Counted from the first letter of the stretch, positions 10,145 through 22,769 are shown. The stretch: 64,000 bases of DNA from Dermatophagoides farinae (GCF_024713945.1 NC_134681.1:5247501-5311500); one strand, 5' to 3'. The notes: generated by a model from the sequence alone, not told the origin. Numbers and translations are program-made.

Positions 10145-12452
10145 TCACAGGATCTTTTGGAATTTTTCTTCGTCCCATTCAGCCATTTGATTTGTATCAT
10201 CTTCGCTCTGATCAATGAGATCTGTTTGCTGATAATTGTGGCTAGCTTTGAAGGAACAGCTGACCGAATTTGTAACAATCAACCAAAACAGGAAAAGGAA
10301 AAGCGTATATTGAATCGATATAATCAACAGATTACGTTCATAACCGTCAAATTCTTCTTCCATTAGATTCATTTGTTCTAACACAAACGAACGCGTTTGA
10401 TTGGCCATTGTACAACGGCCCAAACCATACCAAGTGACCAGGGTGAGCTGATAGCTCTGTTTCACGAACGATATTTCAGCCAGTGATCGTAGCCAAGTAT
10501 TTCCATAACTTTGCACAGGAATTAGGTAGCCAGCGAACGTTATCAACACAATTGCAGCTATGAATGTGATGACATTGGCCAACCGTTCATTAGACACAGA
10601 AATGGCTGATATCACAAGACCTAGATTCTGGGCACAAGCAACACCAGCAAATTGTGAGAGAAAATAGAGCCAAAAACGCCAATGATCTTGATGAAATGGT
10701 AAAACATAGTCGACATTCGGATATTGCAGGTAATATGCTAACGCCGAACATGTGATCGTATTGATAGAAGGCATGACCATGTAAGCCACCGTTTCAGCCA
10801 CGATAAACGAATTGATGTTGATGAGACCTGAAATTACAAATAAAAATTACTTGAATCATGGTAATCATAATGACGCACTTACCATTACGATGTTCATTAC
10901 AAGCAACAATTATTTCTTCGTTCAGTGCAAATACAGAGACTAGAAAGTGGGACAAGGTCATTAACACCGTGGTCAAAAAAAGAAACTTTAAATTCTGTTC
11001 GATCAGATGTTGGCCATGAATGGTGATCACATTCTTATCCCGCAAATACTCGTCTAAAGTACTATTCGTGCTCAATGATCCATCCAAAAGAACAAGTCGC
11101 CCATAAAGAATCGATTCAGGCTTTTTGGTATAACTTATTCGATCATTGCTGACATTTTTGGTAAGCATTCTGTCGGGATTGGTGGATAAACGACCATTGT
11201 CGATAGGTTGGTAGCAAGAATCAGGCTCACCTATGCCCTTATCAAACAAAAAGACAAGCAATACGATTGCTGAAACCAGTGCCCAATATTCGAACAAAAT
11301 AGATTTCCAATAGTAACGGTATTTGTGTACTAGACTTCGTTGAAACAGATGCCATATGTTGATTAAACTAATGGGCGATACAGGAGGTTGAATTCTTACA
11401 CCCAACAAAACGCCATATTTTTCAGCCAAATGGAGTATGTCATTACGAGTAGAGAAAACTCGGCTAGCTACTCGAACTGTCAGTTCAGTGGGTTTGGATG
11501 CAATCTTAATTAATCGTTCGATTGGAGTCTGTATGCCAGATTGGATTATAACACCAGATTCACGTAAAAAGAGTGACATGTGTTCCACACTTCCCTCGTA
11601 AATACAAAGGCCACCACGACTAAGTACGTACAACTTGTCGAATATGGAAAGTACGTCTGAATCGATCATTTGCCCGATGGACAGGTTTACCGACATGCTA
11701 TAAACTCGACTCATCTGTTTCATGAGATTGACAAACTAAAAGGATGACATAATCATTTGATTATAAGATCGTTTAGCTCAAGCCATTATCGTTATGCTTA
11801 CGTTCTCAACGCTCACATTATCCAGATGAGACAAAGGTTCTTCCATGAATAGCATGTTTGGTTTGTCCAAAGATGAAAGACCCATCGCTACTTGCGTTTT
11901 GACGCGTTCTTCGACTGTGCAGTCGGTCATCCGCATGTTAGCCAATTCTTGCAGCTGCAAATTGATCAACAATTCTTTCACGATAGATTGCCGCTGCTCT
12001 CGACTGGCGAAAGGATGACGGAAAAGGAAGGCATAATCTAGTACTTCTTGTACGGTCATGCTCACCAAGATGTTGTTGTAAATAGTGTTCTCCAGAAAAA
12101 ATACATGGATCGAAATATCCGGATTGACGAACAGCATAGTACCAGCATCTAGTCCACGGTTGTTACGACCAGAGAGGCACTTAAGTAATGCCGTCTTTCC
12201 ACAGTTTTGTGGTCCAAATATTCCATTTAGAGTGCCATAATTCAACTGGCCATTAATCTTACGAAGAACAGTTCGTGGTGGATGCATGAATTTCTTTTCG
12301 ACAAACTTAAGATCAATGAAGGCGATGCCAAAGTGTGAGATGAATTTCCGGTGCCGAATTACCTCTTGGTTTTGATATGGGTTGATAATCGATTCATAGG
12401 ACTCGACACTGTCTGTATTCTCCATCATGATGATAACTGTTTGAATCAACAT
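10145..12452 (-). CDS. ABCG-family half transporter with degenerate nucleotide-binding domain
   Basis: Three exons, 11802-12452, 10883-11735 and 10145-10827, give 728 residues. The order is the ABCG one: an N-terminal nucleotide-binding domain (about 40-300), then a membrane domain with TM1 near 375 and a long extracellular loop with several N-x-S/T sites. The remaining helices run to about 690, with an acidic tail. Walker A is intact (GPQNCGKT, 80-87). The Q-loop glutamine is not evident, the SGG of the signature is replaced (VEERVKTQ, 180-187), the Walker B catalytic acid region reads MEEP, and the H-loop histidine is Gly238 in SIGQ. ABCG proteins dimerise and export lipids, sterols or pigments at membranes. 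With these losses this subunit probably cannot complete hydrolysis alone and may pair with an active partner. There are three possible start methionines in the first ten residues. Confidence 0.88.
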
Positions 12453-13158
12453 TCACAACTGGTCTGAAAACTCAATTGTAAGACTAACACACAACCAATC
12501 ATTCAGCCATTTGGCCACTTGATTTCGTGATTGGTGGCCATTCACCAGCTTTCCAAATGTTTTGAATCATTACGATCCTTATGATCGATTAATGAATCGA
12601 TCGATTTTGATTATTGACGCACAATTGCCACCTAATCTTCCATAGTGATAATCGATTGAGCCGAATCTTTAGGGCTTTCTATTGATTCTGATTATACGCT
12701 TCAGTAATCTATAGTGTTTTGGTTTTGGAACTTGCTGTTTGTTTGTTTGTTGACTTAACATAATTTGCATTATAAAATTCATATTGGGGTACTTATTAGT
12801 CTTGTTATTTCAGGTGGTAATATTCAATAAATAAATAAATCAATACTCAATCATCATGAATATCACAATAAATTATCACATTTTTCCACAACATCATGAA
12901 ATCAAATCAAATCAAATCATTTCGATCAAAAAATCACCATGGTGATTGTTTTTATTTTATTTTTTTTTTGCAAAACAAATAAACAACAGACACCAAAACA
13001 AATGACTCACTATAGCCACTATAGATGGTGTTGTGATCGTTAAAACAATCAACAAATCTTTTGTGGTAAAACACATTTCTTATTACAGTAATAATAATAA
13101 AAGTGTTTCGAAATATAATAGTTTGCTGTTGTTTTGAATTCGAAATTGAAATGTTGAA
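12453..13158. other. Divergent intergenic region (ABCG / FIG4)
   Basis: The 706 bases between two divergent start codons hold AT-rich sequence with GATCGAT-type runs and T-tracts. No coding exon is supported; the region presumably contains both promoters. Confidence 0.45.
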
Positions 13159-16031
13159 ATGGCATCCAAAGGCAGAAACGTCTGCATCGAAAAGATATTC
13201 TGTTATGAAACCAAAAACGTAAGTTTTTTCCATTCATTTATTTTTGTTTCCATTCACTTGTTCTTGTTTGTTTTGTTCATTATTTTCATTATATATTATA
13301 TGTGGGAGTAGTTTCTCTATGTGATTGGATCGACAAGTTGCAAGAGCAAACACCGAATTCTCAAGATCGATCGAAGGAATAAACAGCAATTGGAGATAGA
13401 ATGTCTAGACTCTGTTATGAACACAGGTGAAATGTTGAGTTATCTACGTGAACAAGGTTTCGATACAAACAAGAGAATCGAACCAACTGTCGCTTTCGGC
13501 ATAGCGGGTTTTGTTCGCTTTCTTGAAGGTTACTACATGATTCTGATCGTGAAACGACGTTGCATTGCTATGATCGGAATGCACTGTATCTATAAGATTG
13601 AGGATACCCTCATGGTTTACGTGCCTAATGAAGAAAAAACAGCCGCCGATGAACAACGCTACCTTCGTATATTTAACAACGTAGATCTCAAAAGTAATTT
13701 CTACTTTAGCTACAGCTACGACCTTTCCAATACGCTTCAGGTTTGTATTCTTTGATTCTTTCCTTTGATTAAACACATCATCAAAGAATTGTTTTTATTT
13801 GTAGTACAATTTATGTCCACAAAGTGCAAATACCATCAACAATGTTCGCTGGGGTTTCGGCACCGGACAAACTGTTTGGGACGTTAGTGACAAGTCGACG
13901 ATAATTAATGGTCAGCAAAGGGAAAATGGATCTATCTACATCAAACCCAACATGAAGTTTGTATGGAACGAATACTTGTTAGCACCTATGCAAACGGTAC
14001 ACAATGACTTTTACCTTTATGTGTGTCATGGATTCGTCGGTCAAGCCATGCTGCCCATTCATGGTCGCAATCTGATTATCACAATAATTGCACGTCGCTC
14101 GAAAAAATACGCCGGTACACGGTTTCTGAAAAGGGGCACAAACTGCGATGGTTTCACTGCCAACGAGGTTGAAACCGAACAGATCGTTCACGATGGTAAC
14201 ATTTCATCTTTCCAATACGGTTTATTCTCGTCATTTGTACAAATGCGTGGTTCAGTTCCAGTCTATTGGTCACAGAACAGTGCCAAAATGACACCCAAGC
14301 CAGCCATTAATATTGATATCAATGATCCGTTCTTTGAGGCGGCGGGTAAACATTTTAACAATCTGCTTTACAATTACGGTTCACCCGTCATCGTGCTCAA
14401 CTTGGTCAAGAGGAAAGAGAAACGGGCTCAGGAGTGCATTCTGTTTAACCAGTTCGAGAATTCAATCGAATACCTAAACCAATTCTTGCCCAAACTGCAT
14501 CAGATCATGCTAATCGGCTATGACATGGCCAAGTCAAAGAAGCAAGACGATAACGTTATCAGCTGTCTGACCAACATAGCCCAATACACATTACGCAAAA
14601 CCGGCTTTTTCATGAATCGGCTGGTAGCCAGCAATCGGCCTGTCCAGTCAGTAGTGCAAACTGGAATCGTTCGAGTGAATTGTGTCGACTGTCTGGATAG
14701 AACCAACACTGCTCAATGCGTCATCGGCATGGTTGCGTTCGGTTATCAGCTCTACTCAATGGGTGTTCTCTACAAACCGGAAATCGATCCAGATACTGAC
14801 ATGGTTAGACTATTGGAAGAGCTTTACGAGGACCATGGTGATACACTGGCTTTGCAATACGGTGGTTCACAGCTCGTTCATCGGATAAAAACTTATCGGA
14901 AGGGCGCGCCAATCACTTCTCAGTCAAAAGACATCATGCAGTCGCTTTCCCGTTACTACAGCAATGCGTTCGGAGATTGGGACAAGCAAATTGCCATCAA
15001 TCTTTTCTTGGGCGTTTATGACACTAATCGACACGATCTTCCTCTCATCTGGAATCTGAACAGCGATTACGAATTGCACCATAACTTTTTAGGTTCTGAT
15101 TTCGATGATCGCAAAGCAATCAACAGATCCATGATAGTGTCATTGACTTCGACTTCAATGTCGCAGCAGCGTATTCGTTTCACCAAGTGGTGGTCCGATC
15201 AAGTGCGTTTTTAGTATTTTTTTTTTTTTATTAAAAATTTTACTTTATTTCGGTTAGGTGGCTTTAAGCTTGCCTCGGGCAGCAAAAGAGCTTTTCAAAT
15301 ACACCAAGGAAGGAATGTCCCAACGAGATTTGCAGTTTGTCAAACAGATCGACTTCTATGACTGGTTTTTTGATGTACATCGGCTCCAAGAGAACACCGT
15401 TTTCGTTGAGATGTTTTTGTTCAACATGAAAAAGTCTAAATACTACGGCCATTACAAACGTAAACTTACTTCATATCGTAGCCAGAATCGACACTCGCTG
15501 GTTGACATTCCGATTATCATGCGATCAACAGCCGACGAATCTGAATCTGATGAAGAATCCGATGACGAACACGACAAAATTATTATCCGTTTCGAGAACG
15601 ATCTTCACTCGATTCCGTTGGACCAGGTAGAGGAAGCAAATTATAGCAGCCGTGTCAATTCATGTACTGGTGGCCATTCTGCTGCCATTCAGCTCGAAAC
15701 AAACGCCAGTTATCTGAGCAAGCCACTACAGAATAATCGAGCTCTATATGAACGTATCTTGTATCGGGTGAGACATCCGGCAACTTGTCACAACAATCCT
15801 TCCGCTACTCACGCCAATATCACCTGCTATATGGATTATCTACAATGCACACCCAAGTTTCAACAACTTATGCAACAGAGCCATCGTCGTATGTTCGATA
15901 GACGACACGATTTGAATGGCCATCCAACGGCAGAATTTTGGTGGCGTTCTCATGGTAACGATGGCTGCTATGGCATCCTTGATGGCTCATTAAGACAGCA
16001 ATACAGTCACTTTTGCCGGTTTCAATGTTAA
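13159..16031 (+). CDS. FIG4: FIG4 phosphoinositide 5-phosphatase (SAC domain)
   Basis: Four exons, 13159-13218, 13312-13740, 13805-15202 and 15258-16031, give 886 residues, close to human FIG4 (907). The N-terminus (CIEKIFCYETKN followed by YVIGSTS and RILKIDR) and the SAC catalytic motif CVDCLDRTN (Cys456 to Arg462) are family hallmarks. The C-terminal block with DFYDWFFDVHRL is present as well. FIG4 sits with PIKfyve and VAC14 on endosomes, removes the 5-phosphate of PI(3,5)P2 and also supports its synthesis. An acidic Glu/Ser/Asp stretch lies near residue 725. All introns are under 100 bp. AATAAA at 16061 is 30 bases after the stop. The ATG at 13159 is chosen; an ATG at 13151 is out of frame. 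Confidence 0.96.
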
Positions 16032-16060
16032 ACCTACTCAGTTATGTGTTTATATATGAT

Positions 16061-16066
16061 AATAAA
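16061..16066 (+). promoter_or_regulatory. Poly(A) signal AATAAA for FIG4
   Basis: AATAAA is 30 bases after the FIG4 stop and 146 bases before the tetraspanin start, showing how tightly the two genes are packed. Confidence 0.6.
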
Positions 16067-16211
16067 ATGATATATTGTTTTTATCGATAACAAATCCATG
16101 CTAACTGATTGGTTAGGTGGTAGTTAAGCCAACCTTACGTTGAGTGAGAATTATTACTCACTAATATATATATCCGTAGTAAAACGCAATAATTCAATTG
16201 CTACTTCTCGT

Positions 16212-17411
16212 ATGGTTTTCAAAGTCTACACTATGGATAACGAATCAAACAACAATGACCAACAACAACCTGAACCGGACACTTCCCCACAACTTCGTGG
16301 TCAGTCTAACGTGGCAGAAAATGCACCCGATTTGGAATTACCAGCAGCCACCGGTCTGAAAACTTTTGGTAATATTTCCACGGATAAACATCAGATAGGA
16401 CTCAGTCGCTTTGTGGTGCTCGTATTTCTCTTCTTCTATGTGGTATGTTCAATGTGAATGTCACCAAAACACCATTTTGTTTATTCCTTTGATTCCTTTC
16501 TAGTTTTTTGCCGTGCTGCTCATGGTGAACAATGCCCGACTGACCCACAAGGACCGTCTACTCAGCGAGATTATTGGTCTTAGCGTCAAGGAACGAACGA
16601 TGCAGCTGATGTTTGACATACAAATTTTATTCATGTTGTCGGCCGCCGCCATAGGCCCTTATTCATTACTACACAAAAGTTATCGCCTTTTTCTTATGGT
16701 AAGTTATGGAGATTCAACACATTGTTTTGATTATCGATTTCCACATGTTTTATAAATCTTTTAGTTTTCGTTGCTGACGTTCATTACGATTACCGTGACT
16801 ATTGCGACACTAGTTTTGTCGATAAAATCCTACGATCAAATGGTGAGTATGTTGAATATTGTTTGGAATATAATCATGATTATATTTGTTTACTGTTATT
16901 TCGAACAGGGCACCAGTATCGACAACCGTGGCAATATGATCAATTTGATAAGCAAAAATATTCAATCTTACAATTGGTTTGACATGACTAACAGCTCGTC
17001 AGATTTCATCAACAAACTACAATTTGAATACCGATGTTGTGGCGGACAGCAAGGCTACCGTGACTGGGAAGTGCTTAAACCAGATAATGTTCCGTATGGC
17101 GCGTTTCCAGTAAGCTGTTGTTTACCTCGATTAGGTCCAGAATTTCAGCTTGAATGGTGTCCTTACGAGTTGGTTGAAATAATGGTAAGTGCTTCTCAAT
17201 CGATGATTATTATCATCTCATTGTTCTGATTTTTCAATTGTTATTGTCCTACAAATAGCCTGACTGTCCATCGGCATTCACACGTCATTTGATCGACGTA
17301 CAAAACATTTTCCACACGATGAACCTGCTTGTATTAGAATCATTGCTATTGCAACTATTGTCTGTTTCGACATTCTTGTTTCTCATATTCTATAGCAAAA
17401 ATCTTTATTAA
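16212..17411 (+). CDS. Tetraspanin
   Basis: Five exons, 16212-16442, 16504-16698, 16765-16842, 16909-17184 and 17259-17411, give 310 residues. An N-terminal cytoplasmic extension of about 60 residues, rich in Asn, Gln and Pro, precedes four membrane spans. The large extracellular loop holds the CCG motif (YRCCGGQQGYRDW) and a second PVSCC motif, plus further Cys in WCP and PDCP, which define the tetraspanin fold. Tetraspanins organise membrane microdomains. The extension is longer than in most members. The start could instead be the ATG at 16233, seven codons downstream. The stop codon overlaps the poly(A) signal (TAATAAAG). The subfamily is not clear from the sequence alone. Confidence 0.9.
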
Positions 17412-17415
17412 TAAA
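17410..17415 (+). promoter_or_regulatory. Poly(A) signal overlapping the tetraspanin stop codon
   Basis: AATAAA begins at the second base of the TAA stop codon (17409-17411), leaving a 3' UTR of perhaps 15-30 bases. Confidence 0.55.
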
Positions 17416-18511
17416 GTTCGCATTGAATTGATCATTCACACTTTACAAACACATTGGTCACATATGCTGACCTAATGATTGATCGATCGAGTCATTGTAG
17501 CCATCGGTGTCATTATAACCACTGCTATTATTGATTGCCATTGCTCATCTCATCCATTGACCAATCTAATTATCCGATCGACAATCAAACGAACCGAATG
17601 CAATTACCGGCCAAAAGATCTTTGGTGGTCACAATGGTTGGTCTGGCCAAGTTAACTGATTGCAATCTTGCCATCGGTGACAAGTTGTTGGCTATCATTA
17701 TCTGTCAGTACCTCAATTTCCGGCTCATAGTCAATTTCATTAATCAAGCAGATTATATCAATTGTTTGAATCATCATTCATCGCTCATAATTCACTAGGT
17801 TATTATCTGTCCTGACAATTGTCCGTCCATGGGTCAAATGGACATCCTGCAAGCAAGTTTCATTCACTCAAACGGACAATGTATGAATGTTTGTGTATTG
17901 TGTACATTGGGTGGCCAATGATTAGACATCTAATTTGAATATCCGAGACTCGGATTTTTAAGTTAGATAGTTATGATGGCACGCACATACTGCTTGGTGA
18001 TGCTAAATTGGGACAGTCATACCATACACGCTGGTGGTGGTCAATGGGCAGCCCTGACCAACGTCGTTATAATGGACAACCATATCTGACATGTGACTAT
18101 TGTTGATCATCTCTTTATTTTCTCTACGATCCGTACATTGCACACATATACTCAACCATTTCTCTCACCCGTTCAATCGGAAAGTTATTCCTTCATTCAG
18201 TGAATGAATGAGTAATTGGCTTGTTAATTTCCCTATTGGTTTGTGAGTGGGCCAGATGAGAGAAAGAAATGAATTGGCGCCGATATCAAGTGGATGGTTT
18301 ATTATATAAAATACAATATTTCAACATTACCATTTGAACGCTGGTCAACGCCGATCCGTATATATATATTTCGATCAGTCATAGCTCAATGAATAGTGAT
18401 TGCCCTACCTAATGATGATGATGGAACGTATTGATTGTGCTTGCCAAGAATCGATCAAATAGAAAATAAATCTTTATCAGTGATTTCTAATTGACTAACT
18501 GTCATCAATGA
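17412..18511. other. Intergenic DNA, no supported gene
   Basis: The 1.1 kb contains one uninformative open frame (17535-17798) and AT-rich stretches at 18298-18315 and 18357-18371 that could be core promoter for the following gene. I see nothing else. Confidence 0.5.
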
Positions 18512-21199
18512 ATGCAACTTGTGTCAGCATCTAATTCCGTGCATTTTTTTTTTGTTCTAGATTCTTCAACCCTCATTTCCCTTTTATTCGTTATGGCAAT
18601 TGCTCGTTCTGTCTTACCAGTTATTCCACTACTCATGCTGATGCGACGTCATGATTATGGTCAGCTGCCTACGACATCAAATATTATACAGAATGCAGCT
18701 TCATCTTCACCTCTAATCATGAATCAACGAGACCATTGGGACCATGAGTATGATTATATTATTGTAGGAGCCGGTTCAGCAGGCTCTGTCTTAGCCAATC
18801 GGCTATCCGAAGATGCCTATATCAAAGTGTTGCTTCTCGAAGCTGGTGGCAGTGAGAACATAATTTCTGACATTCCATTGGCATACCAAAGTTTGCAGCA
18901 AACACCTATGGACTGGAAGTACGTAACCGAACCGCAACAAGCAGCATGCTTCGGAATGAAATCCAGAGTATGTACCAAACAAAATTCATTCGAAAGACAG
19001 ATATGTAAATTGTTATTTGTTTGTAATGAGATTATCTAAATCGGACCATTTGTCATGATTTTCGTTGACCACTTCCTGTATGGGTCACTATGTGAATGGC
19101 AGTCTTCATGTCCACATTTACCAATGTCAACCATGACTGACGAGGATAATCCTCTTAGGCTCTAACGGATTATTTTCCAGTTTGTCAGTTATTGTTCAAA
19201 CAATTCACAAGCATAACGATATATACTGACAGTGAGAGAAAATTGGCCATTCAAGTTGTTGATTAATCATGGCTACGGTTGAGAAGCAAGCCAAGCTAGT
19301 CGATAGCGAAATCGAGAGTGGAAGTTGGCCATTGAACCAACTGGCAAGCCATAATGCACACATACATAATACACATAAACACAAGCATATTCGTATAGAT
19401 TGCTCTAAATATAGTCTGGCAATATTCATGTCGTGAGATAGACAATCATTCAAAGTATTAACCACGACCATTAAACTATTGCCATTGAACGGCGCCTGTA
19501 TCGATGAAAGACATTGTGCATTCAAGTCACTTGTTCAATTAGAGTGGATTCTATTTATAGCCAAATCTCTTTATCCATGGTCATTGATTAATTGGATTTG
19601 ATTGTTTATTTCAGAGAAGCCTTTGGCCTCGTGGCAAAGTTCTTGGTGGTTGCAGCGTTCTCAATGTTAACCTATATGTTCGTGGAAATCAGAATGACTA
19701 CGATGAATGGGCCAATAATGGTGCTACCGGTTGGTCATGGCGGGATGTGTTTCCGTATTTCCTCAAGTCCGAAGACAATCAGAATAATGAATACATGCTA
19801 AATGGTTACCATACACGTGGTGGATATCTCACCGTATCACAACTCAAATACCTGACACCAATTGGACAGGCTTTCATACGAGCCGCTCAATACATTGGCT
19901 ATCCTGTGGTCGATGTGAATGGCCCGTACCAAAGTGGTTTCACTGTGCCTCAAGGTACGATTCGCAATGGTGCAAGATGTTCGGCAGCCAAGGCTTTTCT
20001 TAAACCCGTTCAACATCGTTCCAATTTGCATATATTGACATTTGCATTTGTCACGAGAATCTTGTTCAACGAAGAAAAACGTGCTGTCGCTGTACAATTT
20101 GACCGATTCAAGCTCAGCCATCTGGTTTATGCTCGCAAAGAGATAATCGTGAGTGCCGGTTCCATCAACTCACCACAACTTCTATTATTGTCAGGAGTGG
20201 GACCCGCCGTTCATCTCGAAAAACTGGGTGTAAGTTGTAATCCACCACGCATATCACATTTATATTACTAATTTTTTCTTCATATAGATTTCGATCATCT
20301 CAGACCTTCCAGTCGGCAATAATCTTCAAGACCATATATATCCTGGGGGCATCCATTTTGCTGTCACCTATCCAGTTACTTTTAGTCAAGAACGGACATT
20401 TAAGCCAACCAATGTAGCAAAGTACTTCACTTCCGGTACAGGTCCGCTCACCTCTCTTGGTGCAGTAGAGGGACTAGCATTTGTGAGTACCAAATTTGTC
20501 AACGTCAGCCAGGATTGGCCTGACTTTGAGATCCATCTTTCTTCGGCTACGATCACCACCGATAATGGCAAATATATGCGCAAGTATATGGGCGTCACTG
20601 ACAAAGTAAGTTTGATCAGATATCATTGTCGTTGCTTTGTTTAACTGTGGATATGTCAGGTTTGGCAACAAGTATACTCGCCGTATGTTCAGTACGATTC
20701 ATTCACATTGGATCCTGTGTTGCTGAGGCCTAAAAGTCGTGGCTATATTCGACTTCGATCAAATAATCCATACGAACATCCAATCATCGATCCTCGTTAC
20801 CTGAGTGCACCAGAGGATATTTTTGCCATGGTTGAGGGCATGAAGTTGGCAATAGCCATCGGTCAAACACCACCTTTGAAGCGTTATGGTGCTCATCTAT
20901 TTCAGACAGTGTTTCCAGGTTGTGAAGGATATTCTTTCATGGGCGACGAATATCTTGCCTGTGTTGCTAGAACTTATACGGCCACCATCTATCACCCAGT
21001 TGGAACTTGTAAGATGGGTTCTATTGATGATGTTACATCAGTGGTCGATCCACGACTACGTGTGTATGGTGTTTCTAATCTCAGAGTGGTTGATGCATCA
21101 ATCATGCCCAACATTGTATCCGGCAACACGAACGCTCCAGTCATCATGATCGCGGAGAAAGCGTCAGACATGATCAAACAGGATTGGATAGGATATTGA
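18512..21199 (+). CDS. GMC oxidoreductase (glucose dehydrogenase-like)
   Basis: Four exons, 18512-18967, 19615-20229, 20288-20605 and 20660-21199, give 642 residues. A hydrophobic N-terminus suggests secretion. The FAD-binding GAGSAG motif is at 86-91, followed by a conserved Glu (LLLEAGG). Family motifs [28 protein letters not shown] and [10 protein letters not shown] are present. The active-site HPVGTCKMG starts near His575, and SGNTNAP places the partner Asn near 619. GMC enzymes oxidise alcohols or sugars; in arthropods relatives act in cuticle, ecdysteroid and defence chemistry, and the substrate here cannot be read off. The first intron, 647 bp, is the longest in the gene. The start is uncertain: Met at 18593 is an alternative that still leaves a hydrophobic leader. 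AATAAA is at 21295. Confidence 0.93.
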
Positions 21200-21294
21200 A
21201 TCAACGAGAGAACCAAACCATTGCCATTGTAAATATCACCAGGTTTACCATACTGTACATTAACCATTTGATTACGGTCAGACATTTGTTGTGG

Positions 21295-21300
21295 AATAAA
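21295..21300 (+). promoter_or_regulatory. Poly(A) signal AATAAA for the GMC oxidoreductase
   Basis: AATAAA occurs 96 bases after the stop codon at 21199. Confidence 0.6.
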
Positions 21301-21486
21301 AGCTAATTTCTATGTGAGACTGACAAGCATAATGTTGTTGATTCATTAGTAGCCACTATTATAATAAATTCAAATTGGCTCTAGAGATGTTTTATTTCTC
21401 AAGATGGCATTACAGTCTAGAGTCTAGACTTTAGAGAAAATAATTTCTTTTTTGGTCAAACTTTCATTACCAATATCTAGAGTCTA

Positions 21487-21670
21487 AAATGAGTTCCAGA
21501 TACTAAGCCCAAATTCATTTAGAAAAAAAAACCTTTTCTCTATTTAATCGTGGAAAATGTTTTTGTTTTGTTTTCTATGAAAAATCTGGTTAACGAAGCT
21601 TCGAAAAAACCCTTTCTCTCATAGAACGTAATGTATTTTACCAATGAAAACTTTTTTAATCATTCAATGT
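21487..21670 (+). repeat. Dispersed repeat, copy A (related to 45796-45966)
   Basis: This stretch shares two blocks with 45796-45966 in the same orientation and order. One block begins AAAATGAGTTCCAGATA. About 130 bases on, another runs from GAAGC through CGTAATGTATTTT to a CTT.TTTAAT end. The linking sequence is T/A-rich and diverged. I see no terminal repeats, so the family is unknown. Confidence 0.55.
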
Positions 21671-22178
21671 TTTTGTTAGCCTATAAGAACTACATATGCA
21701 AACATTAGATTGTAGTCGTCCTTGAATGCAGGATCAACAGTCCAATTGAATGCTAGCCACTTTGGCTCACTTTCATTGAAGCGATCTACTCTTTTGATCG
21801 ATGTTAATGAGGAAATGGCCAACGGCATAAAACAACATTAAACGAATATACTATGAAAACAACTTTGAAGCTAGCAATACGTGTTAACGCCGCTCCTTTT
21901 TATCATGTGTGTACATTGGCCAAGTTTATTAACAACGACAACAACCACAACAACAACAACAACAACAACAAACATATCACGATGACAAGTTACGGGCTGT
22001 ATGGTGCGATTGGCCATGGTTGTCTTTTATTGCTAGTTATTCATAATTCAATTCGATAATCGTCGATAGACGCAGTTCAGAAAAGAGATCGTCTACTATA
22101 GTTGCTTTATTGGTATTAAATAGTTGAGTATTGTTGCGACAACAATATACAAACACTTCAACCAATCTTATCGATAAA

Positions 22179-22769
22179 ATGGCGTCCAAAAGAATCCAAT
22201 TTAGACCATTGATTTGTTTGTTGATGAATAGTGGCCAAATAGGGCGCCAATTACATAACCGAACTAGTCCAAAACAGACCGCAACGGCAACAGAATCAAC
22301 TCAAGCCACAACAAGTGGACCTTATCCTGGCAGATGGCAATCAATAAATGGTGGCCTGACTGAATTAGATGATCAATTGCAACAGGTCAAAGTGTTTGCC
22401 GAAGAGCAAATCATCCAAGTAATTATAAACTTTTCCCTTTATCCACATTCTATCGCCTGGCTAACCAATCCATTACTATTGTAGTTTACGTTCAAATCTG
22501 GCAAATCGGTCAACTACACAATGTTTTGGTTACGGCACCTATGCTCCTGTCCGGATTGCATGAGCGGCAAATTCAATCAGGCAATGACAATCAATACCAA
22601 CACTAATACGGCAGTTGACGAGAATTTAGCGTCGTTAAATGTGGCACAGATCCGATGTTATGCCGATTCGAGTGAATTCGAAATCGAATGGCTGGACGAT
22701 GATTATCGAAGACACACTAGCATCTACAACATCAAACACCTCAATCTCCACTACAGAATGATTAAATGA
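22179..22769 (+). CDS. Stand-alone GBBH-type N-terminal domain protein, probably mitochondrial
   Basis: Two exons, 22179-22418 and 22485-22769, give 174 residues. The first 50 residues are basic and Ser/Thr-rich with no acidic residue in the first 25, which suggests a mitochondrial targeting peptide. The second exon has the small domain found at the N-terminus of gamma-butyrobetaine hydroxylase and trimethyllysine dioxygenase. It shows YTMFWLRHLCSCPDCM with the Cys-x-Cys-x2-Cys pattern and a later W.DDYRRHTS segment. Those enzymes make carnitine and continue with an iron dioxygenase domain, but here the frame stops right after the small domain. The next gene is convergent and starts its 3' end 80 bases away, so no room for the catalytic part exists. 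Function is unknown. Confidence 0.7.

Larger units (their letters stand above)
21200..22178. other. Intergenic DNA with a dispersed repeat copy
   Basis: The 979 bases contain the GMC poly(A) signal, a TCTAGAGTCTAG inverted motif near 21417, a diverged repeat (see 21487-21670) and a CAA microsatellite near 21944-21970. No gene is supported. Confidence 0.5.
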
